From the NCBI RefSeq assembly GCF_021347895.1, contig NC_067134.1, positions 25,258,347 through 25,322,346 of the forward strand: DNA of 64,000 bases, written 5' to 3'. Positions 55,211-64,000 of this stretch are shown piece after piece (within the stretch, counting starts at the first letter, position 1; each line of letters starts with the position of its first letter). Under the pieces are notes generated by a model, which saw only the letters and a list, made by a program, of their open reading frames with translations, searched no databases and was not told where the DNA came from. Made by a program: the position numbers and the translations under genes. The DNA is from Acanthochromis polyacanthus. Its lineage: Eukaryota; Chordata; Actinopteri; Pomacentridae.

Positions 55211-56328
55211 CAGGGGTGTCAAAGTCATCTTAGTTCAGGTTCCACATTCAGCCCAATTTGATCTCAAGTGGACCGGACCAGTAAAATCCCAGCATAATAA
55301 CGTAGAAATAACTAATGACAAATCCAAATTCTTCCCTTGTTTTCGTGCAAAAAAGTACATTCTTAAATGTTCACATTTAAGGAACTATCTTTTTACAAAA
55401 CATCATGAACAACCTGAAACTTCTGAAGAAAAATAAATTAAATTTCAACAACATTCAGCCTCAGTTTATCGTTTACACATGACAACTTCCAGATCACAAT
55501 GTGTCTACAAAGGAACACAACATTTAGCCACAGATATCTGAAGCTGAACGATATATTGTTTTACTTTATGATCAAAATGACAAAAGTCAGACAAAAAACA
55601 ACTAAAACAAGACAAAATATTACAAAAATCAGTCGTAAAATGAGACAAATGACACAAAACAAAAGAAAAAAGAGGCAAAAAATTCGACAAAATAGTTAAA
55701 GCGACAAAAAAATGGACAAACGACAAAAACGAGACAAAAAAATTAAACAAATGACACAAACGAGACCAAAAATGACAAAAACGAGAAAGAAATCAAAAAA
55801 GCAGATGAAAAAAATGATATAAAACAAAACACAAAATGACAAAAAAGCACAAGCGATACAAAAGCATGAGACAAATTACAAAAGCCAGACAAAAAAACAA
55901 CAAAAACAAGACGAAACATTACAAAAATGAGACACAAAATGACAAACATGAGACAAACGATACAAAACAAATTAAAAAAGAGACAAATAATTTGACAAAA
56001 GTTACAAAGCGACAAAAAATGGACACAAATGCGACAAAAAAATGACAAAAAAGCAACAAAACAACAAAAAAAATTGACAAAAATGCAAGCAAGACAAAAA
56101 GGAAACAGAAAACGACAAAAACATGAGACAAACCAGACAAAAAAATAATACAAAAATGAGACAGAAAATGACAAAAGAACAATGAGCAATCTAACATTCT
56201 ACCTTTATAGTTTTTCTAATTTCCAGTCTGCAGTTAATGTCTTCTCTGTAATTTTTACACTTTGAGGGCCTGATTGGACCCTCTGGAGGGCCGGTTTTTG
56301 CCCGCGGGCCTCATGTTTGACACCCCTG
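55211..56328 (-). mobile_element. hAT-like element, minus orientation, both ends present
   Basis: CAGGGGTGTCAAAG at the left and TTTGACACCCCTG at the right are the inverted terminal repeats. The left interior has GATCTCAAGTGGACCGGACC and the right interior GGGCCGGTTTTTGCCCGCGG. 55570-56190 is a GACAAAA-type minisatellite. This copy shows the uninterrupted sequence into which the RecQ-fragment element inserted in the 24825 copy. Confidence 0.8.
55570..56190. repeat. A-rich minisatellite (GACAAAA-based) inside hAT-like element
   Basis: Short imperfect units of about 10-20 bp on the reverse strand of the TTTTGTC type are seen directly. Open frames on both strands are artefacts. Confidence 0.9.
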
Positions 56329-58605
56329 TTCTGTTCTACTGTATCTCTAATATGTCCTCCACTGTGTGTGTTTTTGCCAACAACAACAACAAAAAAAAGC
56401 TATAAAACCCCGGTATCGCTGGCTGAGGGGTTTGAATGAAAACTGTCCACTCTTGATGTGCTTAGAATGGCTGTAGCCCCACCCACACACACTAACACAC
56501 ACACTCTAACACACACACACACTCTGACAGACTCTAAAGATGCTGATAGGGTCAAGTCCAGGCTATCTCCAGCTTATCTCCCAGTGTTGGATCTAAAGCT
56601 GTCTGTCTGTGATGAAGAGAAGAAAGCTGAAGGCCTCAACCGGGGATCACTCAGCGTCTCCAAAAGAGCAGCAGACTTTCACACAGCTTCCTGCTTGAAC
56701 CTACAGCCGGCCGACCGACTGGAGAACGGCATTAACAGGCGAACGAGGGGAGAGTGGAGGAGGAGAAGGAGGAGGAGAGGTGCTGAGAGAGTAGAGATAT
56801 GTGTTTGTGTGTGACGGAGGACGGGAGGGAAAAGAGAAAGAGGGAGAGTTATCAGTCATGCTGTCAGTCTCCGGGGCAGGTTGTGATAAGAGAGGCAGTA
56901 TGGCAGCGGCTGGTATCTACCCCCCAACACCACCACCACCTCTCCGTCTCCCTTTCACACACACACATCAATACAACGGGGGGAGAAAGACCCTGTTGTG
57001 TTCCCCTCTGCCACCCACGAGTGAACGCAGCGCAGGTGTGCCGAGGTGAGGGCTGTATGGCAGCCATTTGTCGACTCTATTTTGGGGCAGAGGGAATACA
57101 GATGGTCGGAACCGGAGGGAAAACGCTCGAGAAAAATGAGTTCACGTGCCGCAGCTGCAGGTTAAGTGTTTGATTAGTCTGCTGGGATGCTTAAACAGTC
57201 CGACACCGAGATATGCACCGTCCTGTGGCTTCCTAAAACACAGGCCCGCGCACATGCCTGAAAGGATGCGAGTTTCATTTTTTCAGTAATTGGTACCATA
57301 TTTCACTCTGGGTTTGGTTGTGAATCTCTGTTTTGCTCACTTCCGACACGCATTTCGTTTTTTTTTTTTTTTGAAGATTCGGGAAGCCTGGTTCTTTTTG
57401 GTGAGTTATCCATCGTAACGTCTCACCAGAATTCGCCTTGTTTAATTAGTTTTGCAGCTTGCCATCGCTGCATCTTGGCCTTAGCACAATCCAAAAAGAC
57501 CGTGATGGGTTTAGAGAAATGCAAAGAAGCCGCAGATAAAACAGTGATGGTGGGGTGCAGTGCAGGGTCATTTTGTTTTGTTTGTGGGCACATCTATGAT
57601 TTCTGCCTCTGCTTTTTTCAAGATTCCAGCCATCAGAAATGATACAACTGAGCAGCTGGAGTGCTTTGCTTGTTCTTTATAAAATCTCCAAAATTACATC
57701 ACTTATCCGCCATGAAATGTTAAAAAAAAGAATCAAATTAGTCGTTGAATTAATCATGAGATGTGCATTTCCACTGAGTAATCAAATCACGATATTTCTG
57801 CAAAATCGTTTTATTTTAGGTGGCTCATTTTAAAAAGAATAATTAGCAATAGTTCCTGTCAAAATTCTGCACATTTTTTGGGATAAACTGCTTGTTGTGT
57901 TGATGCAAAGAGATGACAAGAGAGTGAGTAGATAATTAATCAAAAAAAAATGCTGCATAAGTGGAAAGGAAGCACGGTGAAATATCTTTCTCCACTTGAT
58001 GTACAGAGAAATGTGAATAATCTAAATAGTTAAATGTCTTTAGTATGTTGAGCCCTCACTTTAACACATGTGGACGTTTGGTAGTTTTTCCAATTTCTGT
58101 AAAACAAATAATGACGGAAATCAAACCTTTTTTTTGATGGTTTCTTGCATTGCAGCTGTCATAATGCACAGAACACATTTCTGAGTTCTCTGTACTTCTA
58201 TCCATGGTTTTACTGTTTCCATAGACGTGCAGGACTTTGTATTGCTGTGAAAAATGAGCCCAAAGTGAGTAGAAATGTGCAAAAACAGCAACCAAGAGGC
58301 TTAATGTATGTCATCTGTAGTAACCTATGTACTCGAATCCACAGTTTGATCGACCGTGAGCTCTTAAGTGCACCAACATGTTGTCAAACCTGTAGTTTAA
58401 CCCAGAGTGCCGCCACATATACCCTCCAACAGAAGACTGCAGTCAGTGTAATCCCTGGTGGGACAAATACAAACGCATTCCACCCACAACATTCCCCCTG
58501 TATCTGCCTCACAGGTCGGCCTCCATTAGCCATGCATTGACCCAATATTTGGGGGGTTGCGAACTGATGGCGGAGGGGGGGGATGTTGACAAATGGGAGT
58601 GAGGA
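56329..58605. other. Intergenic sequence without a convincing gene
   Basis: CA-rich simple sequence at 56483-56525 and AGGAGGAGG at 56755-56780. The segment 56640-57160 is GC-richer and has several overlapping open frames, but none has splice sites or family resemblance that I can defend. Confidence 0.3.
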
Positions 58606-58692
58606 GTATCAAATGACCCCTGGAGACTGGGAGGGAGGGGGGAGAACAGAAAGTGACCTGGTGCTGCTTGAAGGTTTTTCATACTGGCCGTG
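58606..58692 (+). repeat. 87-bp duplicated segment, copy 1
   Basis: GTATCAAATGACCCCTGGAG...TTTTTCATACTGGCCGTG recurs almost identically at 60652-60739, the differences being confined to the GGAGGGAGGGG tract. It is not otherwise repeated in the window. Confidence 0.9.
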
Positions 58693-59130
58693 TTTTCTCT
58701 CCTTTTATCTCAAGGAAAAGGGTCAAATCAAGGGTTAAGCAAAGATCGCCTGCACTCGTCAAATAAATAAAGAGTCTAACCAGTGCTTTCTGAGGGGGAA
58801 TAATCTCACCAGCAGAATCAACTGGCCCATGCCAGCGAGGACGGCACCGCCTAGAGGCTCAGATTAGCCAATCGGAGTGACGTGTGACAGCCGCCGTGGC
58901 CTCGGGCGAAAGGTGGGCTTAGAAATGAGTGACGGGCCGTAAGAAAGCTGCAAGTTGATGGCATCTAGTCGAGCTGGGGGGCGTGGGGCAGCGGGGGGAT
59001 GACAGTCGAGTGAGGTGACAGACAGACAGACAGAAAGTGAGGCGGGGACACACAGACCTGTCGTACAACCTTGTGTCAAGGGCGTTGGGGTGTTTTGTCG
59101 GCATCGTTCTTGAGCGAAGAAGGCTTTTTT
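58693..59130. other. Unique intergenic sequence
   Basis: No gene is recognised. 58840-59040 is GC-richer with GACAGACAGACAGACAG simple sequence. Confidence 0.35.
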
Positions 59131-59378
59131 TTGTTGACCTTTATGTTTTCCTCATTTACGGGCACCAAAAAATATTGTTTCCTTGTTTGAAAAAAATCCA
59201 AAAATTCTGCAAAATTTCTGAAAATTTGCAAAACCTCCAACGATACCTTAAAAGTTTCCTTTGAAATTTTTTATTTTAAAAAATCACCCAAATTTGGCAA
59301 GAAAATTCTTGGAAATATTTTCAAAAAATGAGTGAAAATTTCCTCCAAAAATCCTAAAACTATCTAAAATGATTACAC

Positions 59379-59435
<57 letters not shown>

Positions 59436-59908
59436 AAGTCGCTGGATTTTGGTAGATTTTTTTTCTGAATGTTCTTAAAGGAAATATCCGAAAATGTAAA
59501 AAAAAAAAAATCAAATTAGTCCTTAAACTAATCAAGAGATTGAGAAAATCAACCACCTCTAACCGTAAAATCACGCTATTTCTTCAAAATCATTTTATAA
59601 TAGGGTGTCTCATTTAAAAAGGAATAATTCCAATAATTCCTTAAAAAATTTCCCTTGAAAATTTTATTTTTAAAAAATCCATCAAGTTTGGAAAGAACAT
59701 TGAGTAAAAATCTTCCAAAAAAAATCCTACAAATATCTAAAATGATTTCATATATATCAGTAAAACTTCTAATAATTTCTTTAAGAACATTCACAAAAAA
59801 TTCACTGGATTTTGGTTGATTTTTTGGGGGAAATGTTCTTAAACATTTTTAACATTTCTTTTTTTCACCCAAAAAATGTTCAAAAATTTCCCAAAAATGT
59901 TTTAAATG
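59131..59908 (+). mobile_element. TTAA-type non-autonomous element, right end missing
   Basis: CCTCATTTACGGGCACCAAA then AATATTGTTTCCTTG matches the left part of the 8266 element. The TTCTTTAAGAACATTCACA motif and CCCAAAAAATGTTCAAAAAT follow. A (TA)n run (59382-59432) has expanded inside it. The GGTCAATTTTGACC terminal part is absent here and appears instead at 60895-60927. Confidence 0.65.
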
Positions 59909-60203
59909 TGCGCTGTGTGCGTTGAAGCCGTGTACAGAGAACGGATGGATGGATATTCGTTGTTTGTCGGACAAATGTGTTTATATTACTCGCTGTGGTA
60001 ATCACATCTGAAAGTGGTTTATACCGGCGGATTCATGAGAATCTAAGCTTTCCATCGGCGTATAGTGTTTGTGTAATTGCGTTTGCAGTTTCAGACATTT
60101 AGCAAATTGCTTATGCAGATCTCAAAGTGTACCGCGGGTGGAACACTGAAGCGCAACTGAAGCGCAACGGGTTAAATAACTTAAATATTATTTCGCCACA
60201 ACT
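59909..60203. other. Intergenic sequence with a short ATGG-tail fragment
   Basis: GTGTACAGAGAACGGATGGATGG at about 59929-59951 resembles the 3' tail of the SINE-like family. The rest is not recognised. Confidence 0.35.
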
Positions 60204-60268
60204 TAGCCCCTCCAGAAAAAACGCAGGTAAAAATCCTTGATTCTGCGGGCTAAATCCTTGATTATGCA
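60204..60268 (+). mobile_element. Fragment of the 22-bp-minisatellite TIR element
   Basis: TAGCCCCTCCAGAAAAAACG followed by CAGGTAAAAATCCTTGATTC, TGCGGGCTAAATCCTTGATT and ATGC contains the terminal repeat and only about two units of the 22-bp repeat seen 84 times at 14839-16690. The remainder of the element is missing. Confidence 0.8.
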
Positions 60269-60651
60269 TTGGCTAGCTTAGAGAACGTTAGCACGTTTGC
60301 TAAATTAGCATAATATGAATCCTAAAGTGGTTTTAACGCCACAAGGTTCTGTGTGGAAAAATATTATATACTAATACGTACAAAGAGAAACAGACTTACT
60401 GGCGTTTTCGAAGTCCCAGGTCCAGGTGAACTCTGATCCATGCTTGGTCAAACGAAAATGGCGTTAGCCAGCACAGGGCAATCTGCTCCTGTCACCTTTC
60501 CTCAAAAACAAGAAGGGCGTTCTCGAGCTATAAGCCCCGCCCCTCACGTGAAAACACTGCCAGTAAGAATGAAAGTTCAATGTTTGTATTTTCGCTTTGA
60601 ATTCAACATTTTTCAATGCCAAAACTTACTGTCAGCATTATGGCTACATAG
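60269..60651. other. Intergenic sequence without recognised genes
   Basis: No exon is recognised. The segment at 60420-60560 is GC-richer but lacks splice signals. Confidence 0.3.
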
Positions 60652-60739
60652 CGTATCAAATGACCCCTGGAGACTGGGAGGGAGGGGAGAGAACAGAAAG
60701 TGACCTGGTGCTGCTTGAAGGTTTTTCATACTGGCCGTG
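60652..60739 (+). repeat. 87-bp duplicated segment, copy 2
   Basis: Near-identical to 58606-58692. Directly at its right end the sequence switches into TTAA-type element sequence. Confidence 0.9.
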
Positions 60740-60927
60740 ATTTTTTGGGGAAAATGTTCTTAAACATTTTTAACCTTTCTTTTTTTCCACCCAAAAAATG
60801 TTCAAAAAATTCCCAAAAATGTTTTAAATGTGGACATCAGAAGTTTCACTGTGAAAATATCTGTTTTTTCCCACATTTTCAAACTTTAAAACGGGTCAAT
60901 TTTGACCTGCAGGACGACACAAGGGTT
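60738..60927 (+). mobile_element. TTAA-type element, right half
   Basis: GATTTTTTGGGGAAAATGTTC through CCCAAAAAATGTTCAAAAAA repeats 59817-59900. It then continues to the proper end GGTCAATTTTGACCTGCAGG...CACAAGGGTTAA, which the 59131 copy lacks. Confidence 0.7.
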
Positions 60928-61484
60928 AAAGTGAATGCACCTGTAGCTAGAAGAGCTTCCAACCAAGAAGGTGCATTACAATAAAGTTCCCCCCTTTCTG
61001 TGTCCTGACCTTTAGGAATGCAGCCTTCCAAATAAAGCTGCCATCCAGGCCACATACTGTACCTCATTACACAGCCAGTCCATTACGCTACACGGTAATA
61101 CAAGCCATAGGCAGGGCACATGGAGAGGCCTTTCTCAGCAGATTATTTTGGGCTCACTACTGTGTCATTACACAGCCTTCTTCCCTGCTCTGTATTTAGG
61201 CTTGTTGATTGCAGGGCTGAGATTGGGCAGGGCTGAGGTGGGCTCTCCCTCCACTCAGTTTGGAAACTTAGATGTGGCAAAAAAAAAAAGCAGCCATGTG
61301 CCACCCTCTCCTCTCCACCAGGCAGCCACCCTTCCCTTTCTCACTCCTTCTGTGATGTATATTCTTTTAAATTCCCTCATCCTTTAAAAAAACAGCCCCA
61401 GGAGCAGAGCAGCCCTGGTTTACCATTACAATGCGCTTTATCTGGCCCTTATCTATGGGAGGCTTCATATCTGTGGTATCTAAT
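60928..61484. other. Intergenic sequence upstream of the nrp2-like promoter
   Basis: No gene is recognised. The sequence becomes pyrimidine-rich (CCACCCTCTCCTCTCCACCA) near 61300. Confidence 0.35.
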
Positions 61485-61514
61485 GGGGGGGGGGGGGGGG
61501 GGGGGGGGGGGGGG
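61485..61514. repeat. Uninterrupted run of 30 G
   Basis: Thirty consecutive G on the + strand, seen directly, about 115 bp upstream of the GC-rich promoter region. Length in vivo and in assemblies is likely to vary. Confidence 0.85.
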
Positions 61515-61619
61515 CTCTGTTTGTGTGTCAGAGACAGAGAGGGAGAGGGAAAGGGGAGAAAGCTACAGGAGAGGGAGAACACACTCTCTCTCTCTCTTTC
61601 TCCCTCCCTATAATCGGCG

Positions 61620-62110
61620 ACTGACGGGAGGGGGCGGAGCCGAGGCGCCGTGACTGTAACGCGATAGCTGCTCGGCTCAAAAGCGCGATCACTCACACAC
61701 ACACTCCACACACACCTCGCAGACGCGCACACGGGGACACACGCTGGCGTCGGAGCGGAGCGCAGGGCTGCACGGAGCCGCGACCGGAGAGAGGCGCACA
61801 CGGGAAAGAGGAGCGGCGTGACATGAATCCACGGCGCGCTACTTTTCCTTCATTCTCCTGTTACTTTGGTGCCTCGTTTACAAGCAGCTGCTGACACTCG
61901 GAGACACTGAGGTTGTCCAGGGGGGGTTTGGAGACGCTGCTTTCTGTGGACTTAACCGAACCTCGTGTGCGCAAAATTACGCGGGGACGCAGAGAGGGAG
62001 ATACGCGGACAGGGGAGCGTCTCGATCGGAACTTGACGCGCCCTGGAGCCGCTGTCCAGACTCTCCGGAGCGCACATCTCTCCTCCCAGCTGCCGAGCTC
62101 ACGCAGTATT
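61620..62110 (+). promoter_or_regulatory. nrp2: CpG-rich promoter region of the nrp2-like gene
   Basis: The GC and CpG density here is the highest in the window. It contains a GC-box-like GGGGGCGGAGC at about 61629 and several CGCG words, and lies 300-800 bp upstream of the initiator ATG. No convincing TATA box is visible, consistent with a CpG-type promoter. The transcription start is not determined. Confidence 0.6.
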
Positions 62111-62447
62111 AATCACGGAGTTTGTTTCTTGGCTGTTTTTCTGCTTGTTTGTTGTTGTTTTTTGGATGAGCTGTCAGCGGCATCGCGCCTCTAAATGGAC
62201 TAAAAGGGCTGCGCTGATCACATTTCCCCAATTCCCTCAATGACATGTAGTTGGCACACAGTTCTCTCCACCAATGGTTTAGCAAACACCGTGGGATTCT
62301 CGCTGAAGTGGCTCAGTTGTGAGTGCTGCCGATCGGGTGTGGATTTTTGCTTGGAACAGCAGCATTTCTCTCCTACGAGGTGGAACAGTAGATACTAAAC
62401 GCTCCGCACAAGTTTTTTTTTTTTTTCCTTTTTCCCCATCAGCCAAG
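61700..62447 (+). other. nrp2: 5' UTR region of the nrp2-like gene
   Basis: Sequence between the promoter and the ATG at 62448, with start undetermined. It contains upstream ATGs (for example 61824 and 62167) that could lower translation. I treat the open frames here as noncoding. A T-run lies at 62413-62427. Confidence 0.45.
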
Positions 62448-62523
62448 ATGGATTTTGCATCCTCGGTGTTTGGATTTTTAATGGCAATGTGTCATCTGGC
62501 GTTGAGAGTCAAAGGAGAAGAAG
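62448..62523 (+). CDS. nrp2: First coding exon, neuropilin-2-like signal peptide
   Basis: The ATG in AGCCAAGATGG (good initiation context) opens 25 codons plus one base: MDFASSVFGFLMAMCHLALR then VKGEE, followed by the donor AAG|GTGAGT. The hydrophobic core with a short polar end is a typical secretory signal peptide. Human NRP2 exon 1, from memory, also starts MD, encodes only the signal peptide, ends ...VRGQP and splices in phase 1 before the first CUB domain, so length, phase and the V-(K/R)-G end all agree. The pard3b-like gene upstream on the same strand matches the human PARD3B-NRP2 order. Neuropilin-2 is a single-pass co-receptor for class 3 semaphorins and VEGF-C in axon guidance and lymphatic development. 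The rest of the gene is beyond the window. Teleosts have nrp2a and nrp2b, and I cannot tell which this is. Another receptor family with a phase-1 signal exon (for example EphB) is a weaker alternative. Confidence 0.6.
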
Positions 62524-64000
62524 GTGAGTTGTAGTTCTACTTCTTGATTTGTGGATGTTCTGTGTGAACCAAAGCGTATCAAATGAACAGAAAATAGATT
62601 AGAAACCACAAATGCGCATATTTAGTCCATAAATTACCTTTCAGTTCGCCTTCTTGGATTACAATTACAGTGTTTTTAACATTTTTAAAAGAAGAAAATC
62701 CATTGTTCCGCGTCATGTGTTTCACATTATTGTCATCCACTGGCATGATGAAGCTATTGTGGGATCTTCCTGCTCTTTTGGATGTTTTATTTCCACTGAA
62801 TATGGTGAACATGGGCAGAAGGATCTGGACTGAAGGCTTTATTTAATGTGCATTTGAAGGCCTCGTGTGTTTGTTTGATTAAAATTCTAAATTATACTCA
62901 TTTAAAACAGTCTGACTTATAACTTTTGAGGGTTTTAATGAAATATTTAGAGAATCGGAAGCAAGTATGTGTCCCAGCTCTACGGAGACCATCCGCTCAC
63001 TGAGCTGTGAATAATCTGATGATATTCATGGTGATACTGGCTGTACGGGAGGCATCTGAAATTCCAAAACTCACTATTATTTGTGCGTTTATCTTTCTGT
63101 TTATTCACAATTGGAAATAAACAAACCACTTCCTGATTAAAACGGTTTTCACACCTCGATGGGAGCAGGTTTTAGGTGCATTCTTGTCTCCATCCTGCTA
63201 TTTTACTGTGCTGCTGGCGTCCACAAACCCGTGCGTAAAAGCTACACTGTCATTTTAGGCTTTAACTAATCCCATCACCGTTACAGCCACTGTCTTTATT
63301 AACCACCACGAGTCTCTCTGCGCCTCTGCTCGCTGCTCTTTGGGGTCTGTGTGTGCGCGTTGGAGGCGAAGCTACCGGCTGCTCCTGGCGGCGGCACACC
63401 ACCACCTCCGTGCGCTCCGAGCGATCAAAAAACAATAAGCAGCGAGATTAGAGCTCGGAATGAGCCACAGAATGGGAGTCGTGCAGCTGGTTTGGATGCA
63501 GAGCCTTGCTTTAAGGCACTTAAACTGTCGCGCTGAAAAACGCAAAAAACGAAGCACCTTTATTCCAGAGGGAGCATGAACATGATAGCATACATAGCAG
63601 CTGAATGTATCCAGAATCCTAATTAAACATGGCTTTATCGTCAGCTGGCACCGCGTAGTCTGAGCATGGAAGTGATTAAATAATAGTTCGTTAGTGTTGC
63701 TTTATTATGTCACCAGAAATTACCTCAGGTTTGGAGCGGTTCAGGGGTTTACCATGCAGAGAAGTGACGCCACTGGTGGGATGACACATGGCCTCTCGCT
63801 GCTCACTCAGCCTCCTCTAACATTCCTGTTGCATTTACAGTGGACTCCGGGTGGCACAGGCTTATATTGTTGGGTGGTTTTTGTGCTTTTGGTCGCTTGT
63901 GGTTTGGTTGGATTTTTGCGTAAAAATGGAACAGTTGCCACATTTCACCTCACTGCATGTAATTCACTGCTCCAAAACGCGGGGGACTCGTAAGTAGAGG
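62524..64000 (+). other. nrp2: Start of intron 1 of the nrp2-like gene
   Basis: Begins with the consensus donor GTGAGT and continues to the window end without another supported exon. 63290-63540 is GC-richer and includes short open frames, which I do not support as coding. Confidence 0.5.

Noticed and set aside
56458..57173. Cluster of overlapping + frames in a GC-richer patch
   Set aside because: They partly overlap CA and AGG simple repeats, no frame has both splice sites, and no family resemblance was found.
61913..62194. 93-codon + frame upstream of the nrp2-like ATG
   Set aside because: It lies in the GC-rich 5' UTR, starts at a non-ATG codon, and has no resemblance to a known domain. 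The downstream ATG with signal peptide and donor is a far better start.

Overview
This window is vertebrate nuclear DNA, almost certainly from a ray-finned (teleost) fish. Coding density is very low, genes have introns, CA/TG and TA microsatellites are abundant, and there are many fish-type repeats: Tc1/mariner-like MITEs, hAT-like elements, piggyBac/Kolobok-like TTAA elements, a SINE/LINE 3' tail with an ATGG run, and one Ty3/gypsy retrotransposon.

Two host genes are visible, both on the + strand. At the left end is the terminal coding exon (6045-6434), 3' UTR and poly(A) signal (6975) of a gene encoding a Tyr/Pro/Arg-rich C-terminal tail, which I tentatively assign to pard3b. At the right end is a GC-rich promoter and 5' UTR, followed by a first coding exon (62448-62523) encoding a signal peptide and ending in a phase-1 splice donor, which I tentatively assign to nrp2. 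The two assignments support each other, because PARD3B and NRP2 are same-strand neighbours in that order in human. On this reading positions 1-6044 are the last pard3b intron, about 7000-61600 is the intergenic space, and 62524-64000 is the start of nrp2 intron 1.

The intergenic space is dominated by repeats. 8268-9544 is an internally triplicated TTAA-type element. 9902-11228 is a hAT-like element with a T-rich minisatellite core. 14816-16942 is a TIR element whose core has grown into 84 copies of a 22-bp unit. 21223-22320 and 23155-23578 are further T-rich minisatellites. 24825-25654 is a hAT-like element interrupted by a 574-bp TIR element that carries a RecQ-helicase fragment. 26980-31530 is an intact gypsy element with identical 160-bp LTRs, sitting inside a TA-rich inverted-repeat cluster. 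48584-49141 is a hAT mini-element that retains a BED zinc-finger ORF.

The most notable single observation is a hAT-like element (4609-6029) inserted in the polypyrimidine tract of the last pard3b intron. The target-site duplication rebuilt the tract, and the element's own terminal repeat now places a consensus branch-site sequence 23 nt upstream of the acceptor AG. No bacterial features, CRISPR arrays, rRNAs or convincing tRNAs were seen. Family names come from recognition by eye, without a database search.
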